DNA of 64,000 nt. It comes from Paracoccus sp. MKU1 (lineage in GTDB: Bacteria > Pseudomonadota > Alphaproteobacteria > Rhodobacterales > Rhodobacteraceae). The stretch's first letter is position 1. Every line of letters begins with the position of its first letter. The stretch is taken from contig NZ_LLWQ01000141.1 of the NCBI RefSeq assembly GCF_001447385.1, forward strand, positions 1 through 64,000. The letters are read 5' to 3'. A program made the position numbers and the translations under genes. This document shows, in pieces, positions 40,996-50,433 of this stretch. The notes under the pieces are model-generated. The model saw only the letters and a program-made list of their open reading frames with translations. It was not told where the DNA came from and did no database searches.

Positions 40996-42465
40996 CTATT
41001 CCTTCCAGCGCACCTGGGTCAGGTCGTTTGCCGGCATGGGGGCGTTTTCCCAGAGCCCCTCGATCTCTGCCTTGGCGACGCCGGTTTTCGCCATCTGGAA
41101 CAGGAAGGCATTGGCGTAGTCGTCGGCGAGGATTTCCTGCGCCTGTTTCAGCAGTGCCGAGCGTTCCGCCGGCTCGGTGGTGGCGTCGAGCTTGGCCATG
41201 ACCTCGTTGAAGGCCGGGTTGCGATAGTTGAAATAGTAGTTCTCGCGCCCGTAGATGCCGATATCCATCGGCTCGACATGGCTGATGATGGTCAGGTCGT
41301 AATCGGCGTTCTTGAACACCTGCTCCAGCCATTGCGCCCATTCCATGTTGGTGATCTGCGTCTGGATGCCCACGGCGCGCAGTTTGGCCGCGACGATCTC
41401 GCCGCCGCGGCGGGCATAGGGCGTCGGCGGCAGGGCGAGGCGCAGGGTCAGGTTTTCGGCGCCCGCCTCGGCCAGCAGCTTTTTCGACAGCTCCGGATCG
41501 TATTGCGATTTCGCGGTCAGATCGACGTAATCGGGATGGTGCGGCGCGAAATGCGTGCCGATGGGCGTGCCATGGCCGAACATGGCGCCGTCGATGATTT
41601 CCCGGCGGTCGATGGCATGGGCGATGGCCGCGCGCACCTTCACCTCGGCCAGGGCCGGATGCTTGTGGTTCATGGCCAGGATCGTCTCGCCCTCGGTGGT
41701 GCCGACCAGCACCTTGAAGCGCGGATCGGCTTGCAGCTGGGGCAGGGTTTCCGGGGCCGGGTAGATCGGGAAGGCGTCGATGTCGCCCGCCATCAGCGCC
41801 GCGAAGGCGGCGCTGGGATCGCCGATGAAGCGGAAGGTCGCGGTCTTCAGTGTCGGCTTTTCGCCCCAATAGCCCTCGAAGGTGTCGAGCCGGATATGGT
41901 CGCCCTGCCGCCATTCGCCGAACCTGAACGGGCCGGTGCCGACGGGTTTTGTGGCGATCTCTGCGATACTGGCCTCATCCACCATCACCGCGTCGCCCCA
42001 GGCCATCTTGAAGGGGAAGCCGCCGTCCGGGGCCTTGAGCGTGACGCGGACGGTCAGCGGGTCCAGGGCCTCGACAGTCTCGATGCCCTCGAACAGGGCC
42101 TTCTGGGCATTGGTGCTGTCGGGCGCGCGGGCGCGGTCGAGCGAGAAGATCACGTCCTGCGCGTCGAAGGCGCTGCCGTCGTGGAAGGTCACGTTCGGGC
42201 GCAGGTGGAAGGTGTAGGCTTGGCCGTCGGCGCTGTCCCAGCTTTCGGCCAGGCCGGGCTGCACGCTGCCGTCGGGCGCGACGCGGGTCAGACCCTCGAA
42301 GACATTGGCATAGACCACTTCGTCGATGGCGGCGGCGGCGCCTCCGGTCGGGTCCAGGTTCGGCGGCTCCAGCACCATGGCCAGCGTGATCGAATCCTGC
42401 GCCGCCAGCGCCGGCGTGGCCAGCATGACCGCCGCGGCGGCGGCCTGCATGAGTTTCGCGAACAT
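40996..42465 (-). CDS. Dipeptide/oligopeptide ABC transporter binding protein (family 5)
   Basis: The product has 489 residues. A signal peptide (MFAKLMQAAAAAVMLATPALA) precedes the DppA/OppA-type fold, with ITLAMVLEPPNLDPTGG, YANVFEGLTRVAPDGSVQPGLAESW and VTFHDGSAFDAQDVIFSLDRA. The start at 42465 follows GGGGGGA on the minus strand; the frame to 42504 has no added signal. No permease or ATPase genes are attached, so it may serve the DppBC-DF set at 31274-34637. Confidence 0.92.
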   Translation of the reverse strand: MFAKLMQAAAAAVMLATPALAAQDSITLAMVLEPPNLDPTGGAAAAIDEVVYANVFEGLTRVAPDGSVQPGLAESWDSADGQAYTFHLRPNVTFHDGSAFDAQDVIFSLDRARAPDSTNAQKALFEGIETVEALDPLTVRVTLKAPDGGFPFKMAWGDAVMVDEASIAEIATKPVGTGPFRFGEWRQGDHIRLDTFEGYWGEKPTLKTATFRFIGDPSAAFAALMAGDIDAFPIYPAPETLPQLQADPRFKVLVGTTEGETILAMNHKHPALAEVKVRAAIAHAIDRREIIDGAMFGHGTPIGTHFAPHHPDYVDLTAKSQYDPELSKKLLAEAGAENLTLRLALPPTPYARRGGEIVAAKLRAVGIQTQITNMEWAQWLEQVFKNADYDLTIISHVEPMDIGIYGRENYYFNYRNPAFNEVMAKLDATTEPAERSALLKQAQEILADDYANAFLFQMAKTGVAKAEIEGLWENAPMPANDLTQVRWKE

Positions 42466-42525
42466 CCCTGTCCCCCCTTTGGGCTGATCCTCAGTCAGGC
42501 ACATTCCGGGGAAATCGCCCGGCGA

Positions 42526-43218
42526 TCAAGCCCGCCGCTCGGTCAGCTGCTGGGCGAGGCCGGCGAAGATCAGCCAGAGCGAGCTGAGCAGCAGTCCCCA
42601 GCGGGCAAAGCTTTCGGGATGGAAATCGACCAGCACCGCCCAGACCGAGAAGCCGACCCAGACCACCGTCACCGGCAGCGAGACCGCGCGCCAACGTTCG
42701 GTGCGCATCGGGTGGATGAACTTCACATTGGTGAACATGGTGATCGTCAGCGCCACCACGATGGCCAGGGTCAGCCAGAAATCCGGCTTGAGCGCGAACA
42801 GCACCAGCACCACCATGTTCCAGCAGGCCGGGAAGCCGGCAAAGGAATTGTCGCGGGTCTTCATGCGGGTGTCGGCGAAATAGATCACGCTGCCATAGGT
42901 GATGGCGATGATGGCGATCCAGCCGGTCCAGCCGGGCAGCAGCCCCGACATGAACAGCGCATAGGCCGGGATGAAGACATAGGTCAGGTAGTCGATGATC
43001 AGGTCCATCAACATGCCGTCATAGGTCGGCCAGTTGGTCTTGACGTGATAGCGTCGCGCCAGCGGCCCGTCGACGCCGTCCACGATCAGCGCGACGACCA
43101 GCCAGAAGAACATCTGCGACCACTCACCCCGGACGGCTGCCAGCAGGGCAAGCATGGACAGCACCGCTCCGGTTGCGGTCAGCAGATGCACGGCGAGGGC
43201 TTTGAGACGCGGATTCAT
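42526..43218 (-). CDS. pcs: Phosphatidylcholine synthase
   Basis: Pcs condenses CDP-diacylglycerol with choline to give phosphatidylcholine and CMP in the inner membrane. The product has 230 residues and about seven membrane segments. It carries the CDP-alcohol phosphotransferase pattern DG..AR..........D...D as DGPLARR followed by YDGMLMDLIIDY. The Pcs branch is favoured by the preceding VDGVDG and the family length. Such a pathway is common in alphaproteobacteria. Confidence 0.92.
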   Translation of the reverse strand: MNPRLKALAVHLLTATGAVLSMLALLAAVRGEWSQMFFWLVVALIVDGVDGPLARRYHVKTNWPTYDGMLMDLIIDYLTYVFIPAYALFMSGLLPGWTGWIAIIAITYGSVIYFADTRMKTRDNSFAGFPACWNMVVLVLFALKPDFWLTLAIVVALTITMFTNVKFIHPMRTERWRAVSLPVTVVWVGFSVWAVLVDFHPESFARWGLLLSSLWLIFAGLAQQLTERRA

Positions 43219-43312
43219 CCCCCTGCTTCTGTCACCGAACGGTCATGGCCGCAAGTTCGCCCGGGGGTGCACGCTGCGCTTTGCCGCAGGGTGATGCGGG
43301 GATGCCGACAGC

Positions 43313-44188
43313 CTATGCGGCGAATTCCTCGGCCGCGTAGCCTTGCAGATAGAGCAGCGCGGTCAGGTCGGCGTGGTTGATTCGCAGCTCGACCTGGGCC
43401 GCGACCACCGGCTTGGCATGCAGCGCCACGCCCATGCCGGCCAGCTGGAGCATGTCGAGATCGTTTGCGCCGTCGCCCACCGCCAGCGCATCGGCGGGCG
43501 ACAGGCCGCGGCTGGCGGTGATGTCGCGCAGCGCCTCGACCTTGGCTTCGCGGCCCAGGATCGGCAGGCCGACATGGCCGGTCAGCACCCCCTCCTGGGC
43601 CAGCAGCGTATTGGCGCGATGCTCGTCGAAGCCGAGCGCGCCGGCGACCGGGCCGGTGAAGACGGTGAAGCCGCCTGAAACCAGCGCCGTATAAGCTCCC
43701 TGGCTGCGCATGGTGGCGACCAGCTGCCGGCCGCCGGGGGCCAGCGTGATGCGGCTGTCCAGCACCTCGCCGATGGCGGTTTCGGGCAGGCCGGCCAACA
43801 GGTTGACGCGGGCGAGCAGGGCCTCGTGGAAGTTCAGCTCGCCGTTCATGGCCCGGGCGGTGATGGCGGCCACGCGCTCGCCCACGCCGGCGACATCGGC
43901 CAGTTCGTCGATGCATTCCTGCTGGATCATGGTCGAATCCATGTCGGCGAGCAGGACCGCCTTGCGCCGGCCCATGGTCGGCTGGAGGGCAAGGTCGAAG
44001 CCCTCGGCCTGCAACCGCTCCCAGACCTGCCAGAAATCCTGCGGCTCGGCGGCGACGGGGAATTCGGCAGCGATGCCCTGGGCCAGCCAGAGCGGGTGGC
44101 CGCCGCTCCAGGCGCTGCGGAGTTCATCGACCAGCGAGGCGGGCAGGTCCGCGCGGCTGGGCGCGGCGAGGATGGTGACGGTGAACAT
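43313..44188 (-). CDS. serB: Phosphoserine phosphatase
   Basis: SerB releases phosphate from phosphoserine, the last step of serine synthesis. The product has 291 residues. The N-terminal 75 residues form a regulatory-like region; the HAD domain has LLADMDSTMIQQECIDELA (nucleophile Asp), SGGFTVFTGPVA, and GDGANDLDMLQLAG. The start at 44188 follows AGGGGG on the minus strand; the frame back to 44221 adds nine non-conserved residues. It diverges from serC. Confidence 0.95.
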   Translation of the reverse strand: MFTVTILAAPSRADLPASLVDELRSAWSGGHPLWLAQGIAAEFPVAAEPQDFWQVWERLQAEGFDLALQPTMGRRKAVLLADMDSTMIQQECIDELADVAGVGERVAAITARAMNGELNFHEALLARVNLLAGLPETAIGEVLDSRITLAPGGRQLVATMRSQGAYTALVSGGFTVFTGPVAGALGFDEHRANTLLAQEGVLTGHVGLPILGREAKVEALRDITASRGLSPADALAVGDGANDLDMLQLAGMGVALHAKPVVAAQVELRINHADLTALLYLQGYAAEEFAA

Positions 44189-44333
44189 GAAGGCCCCCTC
44201 GGCGTTTGTTTCCGGCAGCACTAGCCAAAGCGGTGCGGGGGATCAATCGGTCGGATTCATGCCGCGAATCTGTCGCAAACATGGCTTGCAATTTTTTCTT
44301 GCGAGAATCTTTCGGCGGCGCTAAGGCGGTCAG

Positions 44334-44379
44334 CGGGACACGCCGCCCCAACGCGGCGCTTATAGCTGGAAGGCTAACA
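44334..44379 (+). ncRNA. serC leader RNA motif
   Basis: Two small hairpins lie directly ahead of serC: CGCCGC (44341-44346) with GCGGCG (44353-44358), and TAGC (44363-44366) with GCTA (44373-44376) around TGGAAG. This matches, as I recall it, the serC RNA motif described upstream of serC-serA in alphaproteobacteria. The second hairpin ends six bases before the ATG and contains the purine-rich GGAAGG, so it may cover the ribosome binding site. The ligand or trigger is not known to me. Confidence 0.75.
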
Positions 44380-44381
44380 TC

Positions 44382-45536
44382 ATGGGCAAGACTGCTCCGG
44401 CCGCGCGGCCGGCCAATCCGCGCTTTTCCTCGGGCCCCTGCGCCAAGATCCCCCATTTCTCGCTGGACATGCTTGCCGACGCGCCGCTGGGCCGTTCGCA
44501 TCGTGCCGCCGTGGGCAAGGCCAAGCTGGCCGAGGCCATCGACCTGACCCGCGCGGTGCTGGGCGTGCCGGCGGATTACCGCATCGGCATCGTGCCCGCC
44601 TCGGATACCGGCGCCGTCGAGATGGCGCTGTGGTCGCTGCTGGGCGCGCGCAAGGTCGAGATGCTGGCCTGGGAGAGCTTCGGCGAGGGCTGGGTCACCG
44701 ACGTGGTCAAGCAGCTGAAGCTGGACGCGGTGGTCCGCAAGGCCGATTATGGCAAGATCGTCGATTTTGCCGAGGTCGATTTCGACCATGACGTCGTCTT
44801 TACCTGGAACGGCACCACCTCGGGCGTGCGGGTGCCGAACGGCGATGCGATCCCCGCGGACCGCGCCGGGCTGACCATCTGCGACGCCACCTCGGCCGCC
44901 TTCGCGATGGATCTGCCTTTCGATAAGCTGGATGTGGTGACCTTCAGCTGGCAGAAGGTGCTGGGCGGCGAGGGCGCGCATGGCGTGCTGATCCTGAGCC
45001 CGCGCGCCGTCGAGCGGCTGGAGAGCCATACCCCGGCCTGGCCGCTGCCGAAGATCTTTCGCATGACCAAGGGCGGCAAGCTGATCGAGGGCATCTTCAA
45101 GGGCGAGACCATCAACACGCCCTCGATGCTTTGCGTCGAGGATTACCTGGTGGCGCTGAAATGGGCGCAGTCGCTGGGCGGCCGCAAGGCGCTGGTCGCC
45201 CGCGCCGAGGCGAATGCCAAGGCCGTGCGCGACTTCATCGCCGGCAAGGACTGGATCGCCGACCTGGCCGAGGATCCGGCCACCGCCTCGACGACGAGCG
45301 TGTGCCTGAAATTCACCGATCCGCGCATCAAGGACGGTGCCGCCTTTGCCAAGGCCGTGGCCAAGCGGCTGGAGAAGGAAGGCGTGGCGCTGGATGCCGG
45401 CGCCTATCGCGACGCGCCCCCCGGCCTGCGCATCTGGTGCGGCTCGACCGTCGAGACCGCGGATGTCGCGGCGCTGATGCCCTGGATCGAATATGCCTTC
45501 GAGGCCGAGATCGAGGCGCAGGCGGAAGTCGCCTGA
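44382..45536 (+). CDS. serC: Phosphoserine aminotransferase
   Basis: SerC converts 3-phosphohydroxypyruvate and glutamate to phosphoserine and 2-oxoglutarate. The product has 384 residues and belongs to the longer alphaproteobacterial/archaeal-type branch: [20 protein letters not shown] at the start and the PLP lysine Lys192 in [13 protein letters not shown]. First gene of a serC-serA pair; the leader RNA precedes it and a 46-bp repeat copy lies between the two. Confidence 0.95.
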   Translation: MGKTAPAARPANPRFSSGPCAKIPHFSLDMLADAPLGRSHRAAVGKAKLAEAIDLTRAVLGVPADYRIGIVPASDTGAVEMALWSLLGARKVEMLAWESFGEGWVTDVVKQLKLDAVVRKADYGKIVDFAEVDFDHDVVFTWNGTTSGVRVPNGDAIPADRAGLTICDATSAAFAMDLPFDKLDVVTFSWQKVLGGEGAHGVLILSPRAVERLESHTPAWPLPKIFRMTKGGKLIEGIFKGETINTPSMLCVEDYLVALKWAQSLGGRKALVARAEANAKAVRDFIAGKDWIADLAEDPATASTTSVCLKFTDPRIKDGAAFAKAVAKRLEKEGVALDAGAYRDAPPGLRIWCGSTVETADVAALMPWIEYAFEAEIEAQAEVA

Positions 45537-45549
45537 CCGATCTGCCGGG

Positions 45550-45595
45550 CCGGGGCTCTGCCCCGGACCCCGGGATATTTGGACACGAAAGAAGC
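45550..45595 (+). repeat. 46-bp intergenic repeat, copy 2
   Basis: The block matches 998-1043 at 43 of 46 bases without gaps. It lies 13 bp past the serC stop and inside the serC-serA pair. The hairpin CCGGGGC-TCT-GCCCCGG forms its first 17 bases, and CCCCGGGATATT follows. Together with copy 1 it defines the consensus. Confidence 0.8.
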
Positions 45596-45651
45596 CGAGT
45601 TGCAGCGCCTGCGGCGCGCTGCCGGCCCCCGCATATCCAGAGGATAGAGAA

Positions 45652-47241
45652 ATGCCCAAGGTTCTTGTTTCGGACAAGCTTTCGGAAACCGCCGTCCAGA
45701 TCTTTCGCGACCGCGGCGTCGATGTGGACTACCTGCCGGATGTCGGCAAGGACAAGGAGAAGCTCGCCGAGATCATCGGCCAGTATGACGGCCTGGCCAT
45801 CCGCTCGGCCACCAAGGTGACGGCGAAGCTGCTGGAGAGCGCCGGCCGGCTGAAGGTGATCGGCCGCGCCGGGATCGGGGTCGACAACGTGGACATTCCG
45901 GCGGCCTCGAAGAAGGGCGTGATCGTGATGAACACGCCTTTCGGCAACTCGGTCACCACCGCCGAGCATGCCATCGCGCTGATGTTCGCCGTGGCCCGGC
46001 AATTGCCCGAGGCCAGCGTCTCGACCCATGAGGGCAAGTGGGAGAAGAACCGCTTCATGGGGGTCGAGGTCTTCAACAAGATCCTGGGTGTGATCGGGGC
46101 GGGGAACATCGGTTCCATCGTCATCGACCGGGCGCTGGGGCTGAAGATGAAGGTTCTGGCCTATGACCCCTTCCTGTCCGAGGAGCGGGCCAAGGAACTG
46201 GGCGTGAAGAAGGTCGAGCTGGACGAGCTGCTGGCCAAGGCCGATTTCATCACCCTGCATGTGCCGCTGACCGACAAGACCCGCAACATCCTGTCGCGCG
46301 AGAACCTTGGGAAGACCAAGAGGGGCGTGCGCATCGTCAACGCCGCCCGCGGCGGGCTGATCGACGAGGAGGCGCTGGCCGAGCTGCTGAAATCGGGCCA
46401 TGTCGCCGGCGCGGCGCTCGACGTCTTCGCCACCGAGCCCGCGACCGAGAGCCCGCTGTTCGGCCTGTCCAATGTGGTGGTGACGCCGCATCTGGGCGCC
46501 TCGACCACCGAGGCGCAGGAGAACGTGGCCCTGCAAGTCGCCGAGCAGATGTCGGATTACCTGCTGACCGGCGCGGTGCAGAACGCGCTGAACATGCCCT
46601 CGGTCACGGCCGAGGAGGCCGCCGTCATGGGGCCCTGGCTGAAGCTGGCCGGCCATCTGGGCGCCTTCATCGGCCAGATGACCGACGAGCCGATCAAGGC
46701 GATCAACGTGCTTTACGACGGCGTCGCCTCCGAGATGAACCTCAAGGCGCTGAACGCCGCGGTGATCGCGGGCGTGATGCAGGCAACCAACCCGGACGTG
46801 AACATGGTCTCGGCGCCGGTCATGGCGGCCGAGCGCGGCGTTCAGGTGGCGACCACGACGCAGGGCAAGTCGGGCGTTTTCGACGGCTATATCAAGGCCA
46901 CCGTGGTGACCGACACCCGCGAGCGGTCCATCGCCGGCACCGTGTTCAGCGACGGCAAGCCGCGCTTCATCCAGATCCGCGGCATCAATGTCGATGCCGA
47001 GATCGGCGAGCACATGCTCTATACCCGCAACAGGGACGTGCCGGGCGTCATCGGGGCGCTGGGCATGACGCTGGGCGATCTGGGCGTGAACATCGCCAAT
47101 TTCACCCTGGGCCGCACCAAGACCGGCGATGACGCCATCGCTATCCTCTATCTTGACGAGCCGCTGAAGCCCGAGGCGCTGGAGGCGCTGCGCGCCACCG
47201 GCAAGTTCCTGCAAGTGCGGCCGCTGCAATTCGAGGTTTGA
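45652..47241 (+). CDS. serA: D-3-phosphoglycerate dehydrogenase
   Basis: SerA oxidises 3-phosphoglycerate with NAD, the first step of serine synthesis. The product has 529 residues, the long form. It contains the NAD-binding GVIGAGNIGSIVIDRALGLKM near residue 147, the catalytic RAGIGVDNVDIPAA and PHLGASTTEAQENVA, an intervening domain, and a C-terminal ACT domain (RDVPGVIGALGMTLGDLGVNIANF) that in relatives binds serine. The start at 45652 follows AGAGGATAGAG. It ends with a good terminator. Confidence 0.96.
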   Translation: MPKVLVSDKLSETAVQIFRDRGVDVDYLPDVGKDKEKLAEIIGQYDGLAIRSATKVTAKLLESAGRLKVIGRAGIGVDNVDIPAASKKGVIVMNTPFGNSVTTAEHAIALMFAVARQLPEASVSTHEGKWEKNRFMGVEVFNKILGVIGAGNIGSIVIDRALGLKMKVLAYDPFLSEERAKELGVKKVELDELLAKADFITLHVPLTDKTRNILSRENLGKTKRGVRIVNAARGGLIDEEALAELLKSGHVAGAALDVFATEPATESPLFGLSNVVVTPHLGASTTEAQENVALQVAEQMSDYLLTGAVQNALNMPSVTAEEAAVMGPWLKLAGHLGAFIGQMTDEPIKAINVLYDGVASEMNLKALNAAVIAGVMQATNPDVNMVSAPVMAAERGVQVATTTQGKSGVFDGYIKATVVTDTRERSIAGTVFSDGKPRFIQIRGINVDAEIGEHMLYTRNRDVPGVIGALGMTLGDLGVNIANFTLGRTKTGDDAIAILYLDEPLKPEALEALRATGKFLQVRPLQFEV

Positions 47242-47250
47242 ACCTTGCGG

Positions 47251-47277
47251 ACCCCCGGACTAGGTTCCGGGGGTTTT
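47251..47277 (+). terminator. Terminator after serA
   Basis: ACCCCCGGA (47251-47259) pairs with TCCGGGGGT (47266-47274), loop CTAGGT, followed by TTTC. Confidence 0.85.
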
Positions 47278-47293
47278 CATTTGCGGAGGCGGC

Positions 47294-48022
47294 ATGCGGA
47301 CCTATGCCATCGGCGACATCCACGGCCATCTGGAACTGCTGCGGGCGGCGCATGAGCTGATCGCGCGCGACGATGCGGCGCATAGCGGCGGTGGTACGCT
47401 GGTCCATGTCGGCGACCTGCTGGACCGCGGCCCGGATTCGCGTGGCGTGGTCGATTACCTGCTGCGCGGCCAGGCCGAGGGCCGGCCCTGGATCGTGCTC
47501 AAGGGCAATCACGACCGGTTCCTGCCGCGCTTTGTCCGGGAGCCGGGCTGGATCGACCCCGGGCTGGCCTCGGGGCGGCACTGGCTGGACCATCCCTCGC
47601 TGGGCGCGGCCGAGACCCTGGGCTCCTATGGGGTCGAGATCCGCGACCACGCCCGCACCCTGGCCGAGGTGTCGCGCGCCGTGCCCGAGGCGCATCTGCA
47701 CTGGCTGGACGCGCTGCCGCTGTGGCATCTGGCCCCGCAGGCGCTGTTCGTCCATGCCGGCATCCGCCCCGGCATCGATCTGGCCCGGCAGACCGAGCAT
47801 GACCTGGTCTGGATCCGCAAGGGCTTCCTGGACGATGCCGGCGATCACGGCCTGCTGGTGGTGCATGGCCACAGCCCGGTCGAGCGGGTGACGCATTTCG
47901 GCAACCGGCTGGCCATCGATACCGGCGCCGCCTATGGCGGACCGCTGAGCGTGGTGGTCTTCGACGAAACCGGGCTGCATCTGCTGAGCGAGGCCGGGCG
48001 CGAGCCGATACCGGCGCCCTGA
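47294..48022 (+). CDS. Calcineurin-like metallophosphatase (Ser/Thr phosphatase class)
   Basis: The product has 242 residues and the metal ligands of the family: GDIHGH at the N terminus, HVGDLLDRGPDSRGV, LKGNHDRF, FVHAG and VVHGHSP. It resembles PP1-like bacterial phosphatases and diadenosine tetraphosphatases; which activity it has is not clear from motifs. GCGGAGG precedes the start. Confidence 0.85.
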   Translation: MRTYAIGDIHGHLELLRAAHELIARDDAAHSGGGTLVHVGDLLDRGPDSRGVVDYLLRGQAEGRPWIVLKGNHDRFLPRFVREPGWIDPGLASGRHWLDHPSLGAAETLGSYGVEIRDHARTLAEVSRAVPEAHLHWLDALPLWHLAPQALFVHAGIRPGIDLARQTEHDLVWIRKGFLDDAGDHGLLVVHGHSPVERVTHFGNRLAIDTGAAYGGPLSVVVFDETGLHLLSEAGREPIPAP

Positions 48023-48085
48023 GCCTTGCCATGTGGCAGGCTTGCCATCGCACCGGCGGGAAATGTCTCAAAACCCCCGCATCCA

Positions 48086-48114
48086 TTGACCCCTGGGCAT
48101 GAGGGGCCAAATAT
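48086..48114 (+). promoter_or_regulatory. Candidate promoter for the phosphate cotransporter gene
   Basis: TTGACC (48086-48091), 17-bp spacer and AAATAT (48109-48114). The -10 match is weak. It lies 44 bp before the start codon. Confidence 0.35.
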
Positions 48115-48157
48115 CAAGGGTATGCGCCTGTCGTGGCGCGTCAGGAGGTGAGGCGCC

Positions 48158-49786
48158 GTGCAGTCCCTTTCCGTCATCTTCCAGCTGGCTGGTGCCGTGG
48201 CGCTGCTGCTTTTCGGGCTTGGGCTGGTCCGCGACGGGATGGTGCGCGCCTTCGGGGTCAGGCTCAAGATGGTGCTGGGACGCGGCACGCGCACCGGGCT
48301 GCGGGCCTTCATTTCCGGGCTGGTGGCGACACTGGGGCTACAAAGCTCGACCGCGACGGCGCTGATGACGGCCTCTTTCGTGGATCGGGGCATGATTCGG
48401 CCACGCATGGCGCAGATCGTGCTGCTGGGCGCCAACCTGGGCACGGCACTGACCGCCTGGATCGTCGCCTCGGGGATCGAGGCGCTGGTGCCGGTGCTGC
48501 TGCTGGCCGGCTATGTGCTGCGCCGCCAGGATCGCCGGGGCTGGTCGGGCGGCGGGCTGGCGCTGATCGGCATCGCGCTGATGCTGCTGTCGCTGGGCCT
48601 GCTGGGCCATGCGACCGAACCCTTGCGCGAATCCGCGGCCATGGCGGCCTTTCTGGCCATGCTGGGCAATGCCTGGCCGGTGGCGCTGGCCATCGCGGCG
48701 GGGCTGGCGGTGATCTGCTCGTCCTCGCTGGCGGTGGTGATGCTGGTGTTGTCGCTGGGCATGGAGCCGGCCCTGACGGTGGTGCTGGTGCTGGGCGCCA
48801 ATCTGGGCGGGGCGATTCCGCCGGTGCTGGCCACGGCCGGGCAGGGCATCGCCGCCCGCCGGGTCGCGCTGGGCAACCTGATCGTGCGCGGCATCGGTTG
48901 CCTTGTCGCGCTGCCCTTGGCCGGGCAGGCGGCGCAGGTGCTGACCGCCGTGCCCTTGCCGGAAACCGGGCTCGCGGTCGAGGCGCATCTGGCCTTCAAC
49001 CTGGTTCTGGCGGCGGCGATCTGGCCCTTCTCGGGGCTGGTCACCCGCCTGACCGCCCTGGTCCTGCGCGAGGAGGAGCTGCCGCCGCCGATCGAGGCAC
49101 AGCTGCTCGACGGCCATGCGCTGGACACGCCGGCCGTGGCGCTGGCCCGCGCCAGCCGCGCGGCGCTGGCCATCGGCGACGTGGTCGAGCGGATGCTGCA
49201 ACAGGCCCGCACCGCCTTTGCCCGCGGCGACGATGCGCCCCTGGCCGAGGTTTCGGTGCTGGAGGAGCGGGTGGACCGCATGCAGCAGGAGGTCAAGAGC
49301 TTCCTGTCCCGGCTGGGCCGCGAGGCCGGCGAGGATGAGCGGCGCCAGGCCATCACCATCCTGGATTACGTCATCAACCTGGAACATGTCGGCGACATCA
49401 TCGACAAGGGGCTTGGCCCCGAGATCCGCAAGAAGGCGGCGCTGTCGCTGCGCTTTTCCGAGGAGGGCTATCGCGAGCTGGACGGGCTGTTCCTGATGAC
49501 CATCGAGAATTTGCAGCTTGCCCAGACCGTCTTCATGACCCGCGACCGCGACCTGGCGCGCCAGCTGATGGAGGAGAAGGTCGAGATCCGCAGGCTGGAG
49601 CGCCTGTCGGCGCAGCGCCACCTGATGCGCCTGCGCGAGGGGCGGGCGGACAGCCAGCAGACCTCGTCGCTGCACCTCGACATCCTGCGCGACCTGAAGC
49701 GGGTGAACGCGCATATCGTCTCGGTTGCGCATCCGATCCTGGACGAGGCCGATCTGCTGATCGAAAGCCGGCTGAAGACCGGCTAG
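48158..49786 (+). CDS. Na+/phosphate cotransporter with PhoU-like C-terminal domain
   Basis: The product has 542 residues. Two inverted repeats of about 130 residues contain the hallmark QSST (GLQSSTATALM near residue 63) and a second SSS motif (VICSSSLAVVM), followed by hydrophobic segments up to about residue 310. A cytoplasmic four-helix region of about 200 residues (VEERVDRMQQEVKSF and NLEHVGDIIDKG) resembles PhoU. The start is GTG at 48158, chosen because AGGAGG (48143-48148) lies nine bases before it. Likely phosphate uptake; direction and ion are inferred. Confidence 0.9.
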   Translation: MQSLSVIFQLAGAVALLLFGLGLVRDGMVRAFGVRLKMVLGRGTRTGLRAFISGLVATLGLQSSTATALMTASFVDRGMIRPRMAQIVLLGANLGTALTAWIVASGIEALVPVLLLAGYVLRRQDRRGWSGGGLALIGIALMLLSLGLLGHATEPLRESAAMAAFLAMLGNAWPVALAIAAGLAVICSSSLAVVMLVLSLGMEPALTVVLVLGANLGGAIPPVLATAGQGIAARRVALGNLIVRGIGCLVALPLAGQAAQVLTAVPLPETGLAVEAHLAFNLVLAAAIWPFSGLVTRLTALVLREEELPPPIEAQLLDGHALDTPAVALARASRAALAIGDVVERMLQQARTAFARGDDAPLAEVSVLEERVDRMQQEVKSFLSRLGREAGEDERRQAITILDYVINLEHVGDIIDKGLGPEIRKKAALSLRFSEEGYRELDGLFLMTIENLQLAQTVFMTRDRDLARQLMEEKVEIRRLERLSAQRHLMRLREGRADSQQTSSLHLDILRDLKRVNAHIVSVAHPILDEADLLIESRLKTG

Positions 49787-50088
49787 CTGTGCGGTCCCGC
49801 ATCCGGTGGATCGGGCTGGCGATGAACCTGTCCGGTTCTGAAGCCCAGGGATATTGGCCCGATAGGGTCTGCCGGGGCCCGGCGCAGGGGCGAAGCGGGC
49901 CTGCCCGGTCTCGGGGATCACCCGGCCCTGGGCACGGGTCCGGCCCAAGGCTGCTCCGCCGCACCCGGCGGATCTCGGAGGATTGCGGCTGCTGTCCGGG
50001 TGCCCCCCTGCCAGGCGGGCGGCTTGCAGCCGACAGGTGGACAGCGGCGGCCGGGAGCTGTAAGAGCCGGCCAAACAGGAACGATGAG
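49787..50088. other. Intergenic region before hspQ
   Basis: It contains a loose relative of the repeat (CAGGGATATTGG at 49846-49857) and several short GC stems. No gene is supported; the frame open from 49789 is rich in Arg and Gly and simply runs into hspQ. Confidence 0.45.
49846..49871 (+). repeat. Loose relative of the GGGATATT intergenic repeat
   Basis: CAGGGATATTGGCCC follows the cotransporter gene end by 60 bp. The core GGGATATTGG is shared with copy 1; the tail differs. Confidence 0.35.
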
Positions 50089-50421
50089 ATGCGGATTCCG
50101 TCCAAGAGCGCGAAATACAATCTGGGCCAGGTGGTGCGTCATCGCGAACATCCGTTCCGCGGTGTGGTCTTCGACGTGGACCCGGAATTCGCCAATACCG
50201 AGGAATGGTATGAATCCATTCCCGAGGAATCGCGCCCCTCCCGCAACCAGCCCTTTTATCACCTCTATGCCGAAACCGAGGCGACCTATTACGTCGCCTA
50301 TGTGTCCGAGCAGAACCTGGTGCCGGACCATTCGGGCGAGCCGCTGGAGCATCCCGAGGTGATGGAGATGTTCGGCGAGTTCCAGGATGGCCGCTATCCC
50401 TTGCAGATCGGGCTGAACTGA
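50089..50421 (+). CDS. hspQ: HspQ (YccV-like) stress protein
   Basis: HspQ binds hemimethylated DNA in E. coli and modulates Lon protease. The product has 110 residues with the family core YNLGQVVRHREHPFRGVVFDVDPEFANTEEW and PFYHLYAE, VSEQNLVPDHSGEP. The start at 50089 follows CAGGAACG; an out-of-frame ATG lies five bases earlier. It converges on the ATPase gene 12 bp away. Confidence 0.92.
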   Translation: MRIPSKSAKYNLGQVVRHREHPFRGVVFDVDPEFANTEEWYESIPEESRPSRNQPFYHLYAETEATYYVAYVSEQNLVPDHSGEPLEHPEVMEMFGEFQDGRYPLQIGLN

Positions 50422-50433
50422 TCCGGCTAGGCT

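Noticed and set aside
40966..43380. 804-residue open frame antisense to the binding protein and pcs
   Set aside because: It covers two well-identified genes on the other strand and has no recognisable domain.
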